In this document: positions 52,313 through 60,370 of the stretch, one piece after another
How positions within the stretch are numbered: position 1 is the first letter of the stretch
Layout: the number at the start of each line of letters is the position of its first letter
Source of the DNA: Collinsella intestinalis DSM 13280
GTDB lineage: Bacteria; Actinomycetota; Coriobacteriia; Coriobacteriales; Coriobacteriaceae
Length of the DNA: 64,000 nucleotides
Direction: 5' to 3'
Assembly: GCF_000156175.1 (NCBI RefSeq)
Contig: NZ_GG692710.1
Span: 1,074,278-1,138,277 of the forward strand
The notes under the pieces: model-generated
The model's database searches: none
What the model saw: only the letters and a program-made list of their open reading frames with translations
Told to the model about the DNA's origin: nothing
Program-made: the position numbers and the translations under genes

Positions 52313-53200
52313 TTACGCTCCTTTCTGTTGGTCGCCCGCTGCGACAGACGACTCCCCCGACGCGTCCGCATGCGGGGCGTGTACGAGATTCGCGATGTGG
52401 TACACCAGATATCCCTTCTCGGCATCGCTCACGACGCAGCCATACTCCTGCTCGATATGCGCGCCGATGCGCTCGGTGCACTCAAGCGCATCAGGGTACT
52501 GGTCTTTACCCAAGTGGAATAGGAAGGTGTCCTCGGACTGCGCGATGCTCTTGTCGAGCACGCGCTGGGAGAAGAACTGAAGGTGGCGCAAAAAGCGCTC
52601 GTATTGGACGCTACCCTCGTCATACGTGAGCCCAAAAGTTTCGGACACGGTATTGAGGATGCCGTTGATCATCTTGATTGAAAGCATCAAATGGTCGGTA
52701 CGTTGCTTCATCGTCGCATTCACTATGTGCAAGGCGATGAAGCCCACCTCCGCCTCGGAGATCTCGATGCCGAGATGACCGCGAATGATCTCCCGTGCTT
52801 TGAGAGCAAGCTCAAATTCGCGCCCATAGAAGCGCTTGATCTCGAAGAGAAGAGGGTTGTCGCATATGATGCCCGCCTGCTCGCGCTCAAGGGCCATAGA
52901 GATATGGTCGGTTAGAGCGATGAGAACGCTGTCATCGATAACGGAATCGGATTCGCGGCGAAGCATCGCAACGATGTCCTCGGCGATGAGCAGGTACTCG
53001 CTCGGAATGCCTTTGATGAGGCGCTCGAGGCGCGAAAGCTGCGTGGGATCATCGAGGGTGAAGACCTTTTCGATGGACGCCGAATCGACCATATCTCCGC
53101 GCTTGCGACCAAAGGCGATACCTTTGCCCACGGCGATGCGTTCGGTTCCCGCATCGTCGACCATCACGACATTGTTGTTGTAGACACGCTTGATATACAC
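52313..53200 (-). CDS. BglG/LicT-family transcriptional antiterminator
   Basis: A 295-residue regulator. The N-terminal RNA-binding domain (MYIKRVYNNNVVMVDD...AVGKGIAFGRKRGD) is followed by PRD1 (conserved His in LTDHISMALE and ALHIVNA) and PRD2 (LRHLQFF and VYHIANL), which the PTS phosphorylates. It binds the RAT hairpin in the operon leader (53895-53929) and prevents the overlapping terminator when sugar is available. The last residues are a non-conserved tail. It lies between the EIIA and EIICB genes, so it controls its own operon. Confidence 0.95.
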   Translation of the reverse strand: MYIKRVYNNNVVMVDDAGTERIAVGKGIAFGRKRGDMVDSASIEKVFTLDDPTQLSRLERLIKGIPSEYLLIAEDIVAMLRRESDSVIDDSVLIALTDHISMALEREQAGIICDNPLLFEIKRFYGREFELALKAREIIRGHLGIEISEAEVGFIALHIVNATMKQRTDHLMLSIKMINGILNTVSETFGLTYDEGSVQYERFLRHLQFFSQRVLDKSIAQSEDTFLFHLGKDQYPDALECTERIGAHIEQEYGCVVSDAEKGYLVYHIANLVHAPHADASGESSVAAGDQQKGA

Positions 53201-53227
53201 GGCTGTGACCTCGGTCCGAGCAACCGG

Positions 53228-53782
53228 CTAGCGAATCAGGGAGAGGACGACGTCGCCGCGCGAGACGGCGCCAGCAGGGCACTTGGCCAATGAGAGGTCC
53301 GAACCGAGCTCGGTGACGACCATCATCGTCGTGTCCTCGAAACCGGCGGCCGCGATCTTCTCTCGATCAAACTCAACGAGAATCTGGCCCGCCTCGACGC
53401 GATCGCCCTGAGCGATGCGAGCGATAAAGCCATCGCCCTTCATGTCGACCGTATCGATGCCGATATGAAGCATGACTCCCATGCCGGCTTCGTCCTTGAT
53501 AGCGAGCGCGTGGCCCGTCGGGAACAAGGCCTCCACCGTTCCGGAAATAGGCGCGACGAGGACACCCTCGCTCGGCACGATGGCGATACCGTCGCCCATG
53601 GCCTTGCCCGCAAAGACGGGATCGTTCACCTCAGAGATGTCCATCACGGTGCCGGATACTGGGCAGAGAACCGTCGCAACGGGGGCTGCCTGAGGGGAGG
53701 CTTCGGCCGTGCGACCGTCCTCAGTCGTCGGCTGCTCGACCTCAGATGTCTTACCGCCAAACAAGTTCGAAAGGAAACCCAT
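53228..53782 (-). CDS. PTS EIIA component, glucose type
   Basis: A 184-residue phosphocarrier. After MGFLSNLFGGK, an acidic linker leads into the beta-sandwich domain with the two active-site His: H91 in FPTGHALAI and the phospho-acceptor H106 in VMLHIGIDTV. It passes phosphate from HPr to the EIIB Cys. The start at 53782 has GAGGAG eleven bases upstream. First gene of the operon, just after the leader terminator. The C-terminal basic/Cys segment AKCPAGAVSRGD is a usual family feature. Confidence 0.95.
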   Translation of the reverse strand: MGFLSNLFGGKTSEVEQPTTEDGRTAEASPQAAPVATVLCPVSGTVMDISEVNDPVFAGKAMGDGIAIVPSEGVLVAPISGTVEALFPTGHALAIKDEAGMGVMLHIGIDTVDMKGDGFIARIAQGDRVEAGQILVEFDREKIAAAGFEDTTMMVVTELGSDLSLAKCPAGAVSRGDVVLSLIR

Positions 53783-53819
53783 TTCGTAATCACTCCTCGT
53801 GTTGCCGCATCGCGGCATG

Positions 53820-53901
53820 AAAAAAGACCGGACCGAAACTGTGCGGTTGCGCAAGAATACCGCCACTGGGCGGCGCTTGGCACTGCAAGAGTTTGGTCAG
53901 G
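53820..53901 (-). terminator. Leader terminator overlapping the RAT site
   Basis: CCTGACCAAACT pairs with AGTTTCGGTCCGG (one mismatch, one bulge), followed by TTTTTT. An inner CCGCC/GGCGG hairpin fills the loop. The left arm is also the 3' half of the RAT element, so the two structures exclude each other. Confidence 0.75.
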
Positions 53902-53929
53902 CCCACGAAGCGCGTCGAGGTAACCTTCC
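53895..53929 (-). promoter_or_regulatory. RAT antiterminator site for the LicT-type protein
   Basis: On the minus strand GGAAGGTTACC, a 14-nt middle and GGGCCTGACC. This matches the known RAT layout (GGAUUGUUACU...AGGCAAAACC) at the conserved GG, GUUAC, GGC and ACC positions. Confidence 0.7.
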
Positions 53930-53950
53930 TCATTTCTTGTTGCGGTTTGG

Positions 53951-53980
53951 AGTATAAGAATCCCCCGCGAGCCGCGTCAA
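53951..53980 (-). promoter_or_regulatory. PTS operon promoter
   Basis: -35 TTGACG and -10 TATACT with an 18-bp spacer on the minus strand, about 20 bp upstream of the RAT site. Leader length to the EIIA start is about 160 nt. Confidence 0.8.
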
Positions 53981-54193
53981 GCCGCAGCACCGAGATGGGG
54001 CCTTCGTGCAACCGTGAACGGTAGCTATTTTATGGTAAACGGTCATTCGTTTGCAGAGCCGCATTCAAAAGATCGAACCGGAGGCCCTTCTTGGCTCCTT
54101 GGGAGCCGCAGGCTGACGAGCCCTCAACGAAGCAACGCGACGCGACGCGCAGCCATCAGGAACCATGTGCGGTTGAAACCCGTGCGCAAACGA

Positions 54194-54348
54194 GAGCTTA
54201 TGAACGATTGGAGGATATGAACGATTGCAAAAATCGCACTCATGAGTCCATGACGTTTTCCCAGGTAGAGAGCTGTACAAAAATGGAGCTTATGAACGAA
54301 TCGTTCATAAGCTCCTATTTCTGCCGGCAGAATCGTTCATATCCTCAA
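54194..54348 (+). repeat. ~155-bp palindromic element, copy 2 (upstream of the PTS operon)
   Basis: Same orientation and layout as copy 1: ATGAACGATT boxes at 54200 and 54217, the conserved GTTTTCCCAGGTAGAGAGCT segment, hairpin 54285-54315 with T-runs on both sides, and closing inverted boxes. The remaining sequence from 53990 to 54193 shows one small hairpin (GGCTCC/GGAGCC at 54093) and no gene. Confidence 0.85.
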
Positions 54349-54401
54349 GGGACATGGCGGCACGACGGCGATGCCGCGCGGAAACGCGATGCAACGTCCT
54401 G

Positions 54402-55040
54402 CTACTCGGCGGCAGCGCCACCGAAGACGGCGCCCTCGACGTCATCATGCGCGACAACGGAAGCGCCCTCGGTATCGATCGGGCCGAAATCCTCGGCCCC
54501 GCACTCGGCGCCGTTCGCCGCGGCACCCGGACTAGCACCGGCCTCATCGCCTGCAGCGGCCTCCCCGCGCAGGCTGCCAACCAGGCTTGCGAGCGCGGCA
54601 ACCGTACCCGGGAAGTCCGGCGGCGTCTGATCGGCGTGCAGATACGCCCAATTCATCATGAAGGAAGCGGAGGAGAGCGCACCAACGGCGAGCGCGTCGT
54701 CGGGGCAGGAGATCTCAACGTCAAACAGGCGATCGTCGCCCATCACACCACGCGTGCGACCACTGGAAATACCGCCGGCGAGCCCCGTCTCGTTCATGAT
54801 CTCGACAGTCAGGTGCTCGAGCAGGTGGGCAAGCTCCGTATGACCCATGCAGTCCTGGAACTTGGAACCCGCATCGCCCAGGCACATGTGCTCGGCGATG
54901 GCGGGGGCGAGATAATACACGCGGGCGGTCGCCTCAACGTCCTCGGACGTCATGAGGGGCATGCCGGGGTTCACAAGCACGCGGGCGGTCAGCTTCTTGG
55001 GTCCCACCGTGACCTTGAGAATGTTGAACAAATCGGCCAT
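54402..55040 (-). CDS. Unrecognised soluble protein with HLLEHLTVEIMN motif
   Basis: A 212-residue protein I cannot assign with confidence. The first 145 residues look like a compact domain. Their centre, GHTELAHLLEHLTVEIMNETG (about 65-85), resembles the His-x2-Glu-His helix in the N-terminal part of cyanophycin synthetases, but no ATP-grasp or Mur-ligase domain follows. The last 60 residues are Ala/Gly/Glu-rich and probably disordered. AAAGGTAAGG precedes the ATG. It follows the CNNM gene by 150 bp and is bounded on the other side by element copy 2. Confidence 0.65.
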   Translation of the reverse strand: MADLFNILKVTVGPKKLTARVLVNPGMPLMTSEDVEATARVYYLAPAIAEHMCLGDAGSKFQDCMGHTELAHLLEHLTVEIMNETGLAGGISSGRTRGVMGDDRLFDVEISCPDDALAVGALSSASFMMNWAYLHADQTPPDFPGTVAALASLVGSLRGEAAAGDEAGASPGAAANGAECGAEDFGPIDTEGASVVAHDDVEGAVFGGAAAE

Positions 55041-55193
55041 GGCCTTACCTTTCTCATCGGCGCCCGAACGGCGCTGATCGACTACATCGCTACGGAGCGA
55101 CATGTGCACCCCGCAGACGCGCTCACTCGGCATCCGGGCGCCAGCGTGGCTCACTCGCCTTGCGGCTCGCGCCCCGCCGGAGACGCGTCGCCC

Positions 55194-56651
55194 CTACTCG
55201 CCCTGCTCGGGCTGGTAATCGGGCGTGAGATCATCCGGCGAGATGTTCGCGCCCGCACGCACCGAACGGGAGCGCGTGGCGTTCTCCTGCACGTGCTCGC
55301 GAATCGCGCGCTCGACTCCGGACCGAACGTCCGCGGCTCGCTCCTCCTCGGAGGGCTTGGGCTCCTCGAGAGGCGCGATCACACGGATGAGCGAAATGCG
55401 CTGCCCACGCATGGACTGCACCTTGAACTTGTACCCATCGGACTCGAAAACCTCGCCGATATCGGGCAGGGAGTCGCACAGATCGAGGATCCAGCCGGCA
55501 ATGGTCTCGTACTCGTCGCTCTCCTCGATGGGCCAGCCGAGCTCGATCGCGTCATCGCACGGGAAGCGTCCATCGACCAGCCACTCGCGCTTGGAGAGAC
55601 GCGTGAGGTACTTGTTGTCGGGGTCGAACTCGTCCTCGATCTCGCCGACGATCTCCTCGACGATGTCCTCGATGGTGATGATGCCGGCAGTGCCGCCGTA
55701 TTCATCAACCACCACGACGATCTGGTCGTGCGCCGTCTGCATCTCGGAGAGCAGGGGCAGGATGTCCTTGGTGTCGGGGATAAAGGTGGCGTCGCGCATG
55801 AACTCTGACACGGGACGATCGCCCTCGCCGCCCATGACGGGGCCGATCAGGTCCTTGATGTGGGCGATGCCGACCACGCCGTCCTGATCCTCGTGAAACA
55901 CCGGCATACGGGAGAAGCCCGTCTGGCGCATGAGGTTCATGACCTCGGTGACCGTCTGGACATCCTCGGCCATGGTCACGTCGACGCGCGGCACCATGAC
56001 CTCGCGCGCGGAGGCGTCACCCAGGTCGAACACCTCATGGATGATGCGCTTCTCCTCGTCGAGCAGGGTGTCCTGCTCGTTGATCATGTAGCGGATCTCC
56101 TCCTCGGAGACGTTCTGACGGTCGTCGGCGTTCTTGATACGCAAGACGCGAGCGAGGCCGTCGGCAGAAGCCTGCGTCAGCCAGACGAGCGGACGAGCGA
56201 TCTTCTGGAACACCGTGAGCGGTTTGGCGACGCGCTTGGCCATGCCCTCGGCATCGGCCAGGGCGATGCGTTTGGGAACAAGCTCGCCCACGACGATCGA
56301 GAGGTAAGACACGGCGAGCGTGATGAGTACGGGCGCGAGGCCGGGGGCGACCATGGTCAGCGCATCGATACCGAAGCTCGACAGCCACTGCGCGAGCGGG
56401 TCGGACAGGCTCGTCGAGGCGACCGCAGAAGACGCAAAGCCCACGAGCGTGATCGCGACCTGGATGGTGGCGAGGAAGCTGCCGGAATTGGCCGCGAGCT
56501 CGGCGGCGCGGGCGGCGCGACGGTCGCCTCCTTCCGCCTCGTGGTCGAGCACGGCGCGCTTGGCCGTGGTGAGGGCCATCTCCGACATGGAGAAGTAGCC
56601 GTTGACGACGGTAAGGACGAGTGTGGTGATGATACTGATGGTGATGTCCAT
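55194..56651 (-). CDS. CNNM/CorC-type membrane protein (DUF21, CBS pair, transporter-associated domain)
   Basis: A 485-residue protein with the DUF21/CNNM membrane domain (about 1-180, LVLTVVNGYFSMSEMALTTAKRA and VGELVPKRIALADAE), two CBS domains (about 205-325, REVMVPRVDVTMAED and VVDEYGGTAGIITIEDIVEEIVGEIEDEFD) and a C-terminal CorC_HlyC domain. Relatives export Mg2+ or other divalent cations with ATP/Mg sensing by the CBS pair; the older name is hemolysin family protein. The last 50 residues are charged and variable. Confidence 0.92.
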   Translation of the reverse strand: MDITISIITTLVLTVVNGYFSMSEMALTTAKRAVLDHEAEGGDRRAARAAELAANSGSFLATIQVAITLVGFASSAVASTSLSDPLAQWLSSFGIDALTMVAPGLAPVLITLAVSYLSIVVGELVPKRIALADAEGMAKRVAKPLTVFQKIARPLVWLTQASADGLARVLRIKNADDRQNVSEEEIRYMINEQDTLLDEEKRIIHEVFDLGDASAREVMVPRVDVTMAEDVQTVTEVMNLMRQTGFSRMPVFHEDQDGVVGIAHIKDLIGPVMGGEGDRPVSEFMRDATFIPDTKDILPLLSEMQTAHDQIVVVVDEYGGTAGIITIEDIVEEIVGEIEDEFDPDNKYLTRLSKREWLVDGRFPCDDAIELGWPIEESDEYETIAGWILDLCDSLPDIGEVFESDGYKFKVQSMRGQRISLIRVIAPLEEPKPSEEERAADVRSGVERAIREHVQENATRSRSVRAGANISPDDLTPDYQPEQGE

Positions 56652-56702
56652 GGGGACGGGTTCAAACCTCCTGGGTTAGTGAATGGCGCGAGCAATGCGT
56701 AA

Positions 56703-56770
56703 TTGGGGACGGGTGCGAATTACACATCGCACGATGCACGCAAATCGATGTGTAATGTGCACCCGTCCCT
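56703..56770. repeat. 25-bp imperfect inverted repeat carrying dispersed repeat copy C
   Basis: GGGGACGGGTGCGAATTACA and its near reverse complement TGTAATGTGCACCCGTCCCT enclose a short centre. The left arm, read on the minus strand, is AATTCGCACCCGTCCCCAA, the third member of the family at 17815 and 27491. It lies between the hemolysin III and CNNM genes. Confidence 0.8.
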
Positions 56771-56802
56771 CATTACACATCCGAGGATTTACGCACCAGA
56801 AG

Positions 56803-57627
56803 CTAAATCACGAAGAGGACCACCGCCAAGAATTGCAGCACGCTGCCGGCAAGAACCCACAGGTGGAAAATACTGTGCATATAGCGAATCTTCTTGAGAA
56901 CGTAGAACACCGCTCCAACGGTGTAGCACACGCCGCCCACGGCAAGCAGCACGAGCGCGGTGGGATGCAGCGCGGCGACGAGCTGCGGCAAGCGGAAGAC
57001 GACGAGCCAACCCATCGCAACGTAGATTGCGGCGGTGAGCCAATGGGGCTGGCGCTCGCGCATGAACGCCTCGAACAGCACGCCCGCGATTGCGATCGCC
57101 CACACGGCGATGCACAGCGGGATACCGCCGGCATCGGCCAGCGTGATGAGGCAAAACGGGGTGTACGTGCCCGCGATGAGCAGGTAAATGCAGCTATGGT
57201 CGATCACGCGAAAGACGCGCTTGGCAGCCGGGACGGCAATGGCGTGATACAGCGTCGACGCAAGATATTCGAGGATGAGTGCGACGCCGAAGATGATCGC
57301 GCTGGCGAGCGACGCCGGATGGGCCCCGTCCACGGCCGCCTTCACGACCATGACGACGAGCGCGGCGATGCCGAGGGCGACGCCTATGCCGTGCGTGATG
57401 GAGTTCGCGATCTCCTCGCCCAGCGTATACTGGGGCACCAAGTGACGCTTGACCGTGCGAGCCGCCGCCTTGACCGGCGCTCCGACGGTGGCGACCGCCT
57501 CCTTTGCGGTCGAACCGGCGGCATGCAGCAAGCGCTGCGCCCGCGACGTCGCGTCGGCGCGCGCTATGGGAACAGGGACAGCCGCGACATCGGGTCGCGG
57601 CGAGGGACTGTCGCTCGCGTCAGGCAT
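56803..57627 (-). CDS. Hemolysin III family (YqfA/PAQR-like) membrane protein
   Basis: A 274-residue protein with a ~75-residue cytoplasmic N-tail and seven hydrophobic helices. Family motifs are GEEIANSITHGIG, STLYHAI, RVIDHSCIYLLIAGTYTPF and the C-terminal HSIFHLWVLAGSVLQFLAV, with the conserved His/Ser/Asp likely binding zinc in the membrane. PAQR relatives act as ceramidase-like hydrolases; hemolytic activity should not be assumed. Start at 57627 with GGAGG about 13 bases upstream. Confidence 0.9.
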   Translation of the reverse strand: MPDASDSPSPRPDVAAVPVPIARADATSRAQRLLHAAGSTAKEAVATVGAPVKAAARTVKRHLVPQYTLGEEIANSITHGIGVALGIAALVVMVVKAAVDGAHPASLASAIIFGVALILEYLASTLYHAIAVPAAKRVFRVIDHSCIYLLIAGTYTPFCLITLADAGGIPLCIAVWAIAIAGVLFEAFMRERQPHWLTAAIYVAMGWLVVFRLPQLVAALHPTALVLLAVGGVCYTVGAVFYVLKKIRYMHSIFHLWVLAGSVLQFLAVVLFVI

Positions 57628-57766
57628 GGTCTCAGATCGTCCTCCAAAAATAGCTACACTGCTCGTTACTATAACAAAATGACGTGGTACGCGCGAGGAA
57701 GCGCACCACGTCACCCATGTCTATGAAGACTCGTCACAACCCGCGCGCGGGAGCTACGGCGGCTCA

Positions 57767-58504
57767 TCACGCCAGGCCGAGCTGCTTTTTAACACCGGTC
57801 GCACGCCTGCGGCTGACCGGGATGCTCGCGTCCGTCCGGCCGAGCTTGAGCTGCATGAGACCACTCGGCTTGAGCACCTCAACATCGCGGACGTCGTCGA
57901 TATTCACCAGGAAGCTGCGGTGCACACGTAAGAACCCCTCGTTCGCCAGACGGCGCTCCAAAACCGAGATGGAATCATTGACCAGGTAGGTGCCGGTCTC
58001 CGTATGAGCGGAGGCGTAATCGGCACGAGCCTCGATATAGGCGATGTCGGTCACGGGGATGTAGGTGCGCTTGCCGTTGCGCTCACCCTGGATGCGGCGC
58101 ACGGGTTCGGCCACCGCCGGCCGGCGGGCGTTGAGGGCGTTCTCGACCTTGTCGAGCGCCTTCTCAAGTCGGTCCTGCTCAACCGGCTTGAGCACGTAGT
58201 CCGCCGCGTCGAGTTCGAACGCCTCTGCCGCATACTCGGAAAACGCCGTCACAAACACGATCGCCGGGGGCTTCTTCAGCTTTTGCAGCGTATCTGCGAG
58301 CTGAACGCCGCTCGTGCCGGGCATTTGAATGTCGAGGAACAGCACCTCGGGGCCAAAGGCCAAGATCTTCTCGACCGCCTCCGTCGCCCCGCCGGCCTCC
58401 TCGATGCGTCCGACGCGGCCGTCCTGCTTGAGCAGGTAGTTCAACTCAGCGCGAATCGGCGGCTCGTCATCGACAATCAAAACACGCCATGCCTGGTCGG
58501 CCAT
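57767..58504 (-). CDS. LytTR-family response regulator (second copy)
   Basis: A 245-residue regulator with receiver domain (IVDDEPPIRAE, phospho-acceptor Asp in LFLDIQMPGTSG, Lys in VLKPVE) and LytTR domain (RTYIPVTDIAYIEARADYASAHT, FLRVHRSFLVNID, PVSRRRATGVKKQL). Paralogous to the regulator at 12.2 kb over its whole length. The start has GGGAGATGGC upstream. It lies 170 bp after its kinase. Confidence 0.93.
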   Translation of the reverse strand: MADQAWRVLIVDDEPPIRAELNYLLKQDGRVGRIEEAGGATEAVEKILAFGPEVLFLDIQMPGTSGVQLADTLQKLKKPPAIVFVTAFSEYAAEAFELDAADYVLKPVEQDRLEKALDKVENALNARRPAVAEPVRRIQGERNGKRTYIPVTDIAYIEARADYASAHTETGTYLVNDSISVLERRLANEGFLRVHRSFLVNIDDVRDVEVLKPSGLMQLKLGRTDASIPVSRRRATGVKKQLGLA

Positions 58505-58674
58505 GCCATCTCCCTTGTCCCATGGGCTCTGCGCCCAACACGCCATCCAATCAAATCGGCCGCGACGCGCAACCGTATGTCGCGCACAGTCAGGGCCTTA
58601 GTGTAACGCGGGCGCAGGGCACGGCGCGCCCACATCGACCCGCAAGGCGCGCTGCGCCGCGGACCGAATCGCCG

Positions 58675-60162
58675 TCACCTGGCAGAGGGAAGCGCCGTCC
58701 CCTCCGGCTCGTGAGGCTCGCCGATCAGGTCGACCGTCACGCGCGTTCCCACGCCCTCCTGCGATTCGACGTGGATGCCCGATTCTGCGCCGAAGAAGAA
58801 GTGTATGCGCATGAGCACGTTGACGAGGGCCAAACCGCCGCCGCGCCTGAGCGAGCCGTCCGCCGTAGTGGGAGCGCTCCTCCTGCTCATGGACTCGAGC
58901 TTGGCCTCGACGCACTCACCATCCTCCTCGGTGCAACCGCACGGGCATGTATTGTCCACATCGCGCTTCACGTCGAGCAGGTGGGCGAGCGTCTCCTCGC
59001 TCATGCCGATGCCATCGTCCTCGACCACAATCTGGATACCGTCATCCGTCTCAAGGGAGGAAAGCTTGATGGACAACGGCTCGACCTCACGCATCGCATG
59101 CTTGATGCAGTTCTCGAGCAGCGGCTGCAAGATGAACGGCGGAACGCGGCAATCGAGCGTGAACGGATCGAAGTCGACCGAGAGCTTGAGACGGCCGTCA
59201 CCGTAACGCGCCTGCATGAGGTTGATGTAGCGCATGCCCTGGTCGAGCTCGTTCTCGAGTGAAGTGAGCGCATCGGAGTTCGACAGCGTCTGGCGATAGT
59301 AGTTCGAGAAGTCGATGAGCAGCGAGCGCGCCTTCTCCGGCTCCGTACGCACGAGCGACACGATGGTTCCGATGGTGTTGAACAGGAAGTGCGGATCGAC
59401 CTGGGACTGCAGCGCACGCAGCTCCATGCGGGCGCTCAAATCCTCCTGACGCTCGAGCTCGAAGCTCGCCAACTGCGTGGAGATCAGCTCGGCAAAGCCC
59501 GTGGCGAGCGCGGTTTGACGTGCATCGATGTCGCTGTAGCGCGGATAGTACAGCTCGAAGGTCCCCATGCAGCGGTCGCGCACGATGAGCGGGGCCGTGA
59601 TTCCAGCCTGCAGGCGCGGGAAGAAATACGGCTCATCGGGACCGGTTGTCTCGCGCGCGAAAACCTCCATGCGCTCGTTCTCGATGACGCGCAGCGTGCT
59701 CTCGAGAACGACCGGCGTACCCGTGGGGCAGCGGTCTGAATCCTCGCCCCAACTCGCGACGACCGCCGTGCCGTCGGTGATACAGATCGCCGAGGCTAAG
59801 GTCTCGGGCAGGATCAGTTTGCACGCGCCCAACGTCGCCTCGGGTGCCAGACCGTGACGGGTGTAAGCGAAGATCTTGCTCGCGATGCCGAGCGTTCGGT
59901 CGGTCGCGGAGAGCGAGAAGTCATCGGGCGCGACGAACACGTACGCAAAGAAGAAACACAGCAAGACGAGGCCGGCGATGGTGATAACCGCGGGGACCGG
60001 GTTGGGGTTGGTCACGAATTCGAGGGCCAGCAGGCCAAGCAACATCGGGACGCACAGGATGAGGCCGCGCAGCGCCCAGCTCTGGGCGACGCGGAAGAAT
60101 TTCGTCTGATTCCAACGGGCAAACGGCCGCCGCACGCAAACACCTACCTTTTTAACATTCAT
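58675..60162 (-). CDS. LytS-like histidine kinase with Cys-rich insert
   Basis: A 495-residue kinase with two N-terminal helices (about 31-50 and 57-77), a GAF-like region (about 85-235), His_kinase motif LQSQVDPHFLFNTIG (H258), N-box LLENCIKHAM and G1 box DDGIGM. Between G1 and the G2 box (GGGLALVNVL, 441-450) lies an insert with CPCGC and a further Cys (406, 408, 410, 417), in the ATP-lid position. That insert is absent from the paralogue at 13 kb. GGAG lies eight bases before ATG 60162. The Cys cluster could bind metal or sense redox. Confidence 0.9.
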   Translation of the reverse strand: MNVKKVGVCVRRPFARWNQTKFFRVAQSWALRGLILCVPMLLGLLALEFVTNPNPVPAVITIAGLVLLCFFFAYVFVAPDDFSLSATDRTLGIASKIFAYTRHGLAPEATLGACKLILPETLASAICITDGTAVVASWGEDSDRCPTGTPVVLESTLRVIENERMEVFARETTGPDEPYFFPRLQAGITAPLIVRDRCMGTFELYYPRYSDIDARQTALATGFAELISTQLASFELERQEDLSARMELRALQSQVDPHFLFNTIGTIVSLVRTEPEKARSLLIDFSNYYRQTLSNSDALTSLENELDQGMRYINLMQARYGDGRLKLSVDFDPFTLDCRVPPFILQPLLENCIKHAMREVEPLSIKLSSLETDDGIQIVVEDDGIGMSEETLAHLLDVKRDVDNTCPCGCTEEDGECVEAKLESMSRRSAPTTADGSLRRGGGLALVNVLMRIHFFFGAESGIHVESQEGVGTRVTVDLIGEPHEPEGTALPSAR

Positions 60163-60191
60163 CACACGTGCTCCATGATACCAATCGGCCG

Positions 60192-60224
60192 AAAAAACGC
60201 CCACCCCGAATAGCGGGATGGGCG
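60192..60224 (-). terminator. Terminator after the amidohydrolase
   Basis: CGCCCATCCCG, loop CTATT, CGGGGTGGGCG (one G-U pair) followed by TTTTTT in the minus direction. It separates the amidohydrolase transcript from the kinase gene. Confidence 0.9.
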
Positions 60225-60370
60225 CTCGTGTCGTCCCCCTGGAGCGGCGCCCTGCCCCGCCCCGGGTAAACGCGGGGGCTCCCCGGCCCCTCCACGACGC
60301 CGCTTCCCTATCTATTGCGAAGCCGCTACGCCTGGAGGCAGAGCCGAGGAGCCCTATGGGAGTAACTCAG

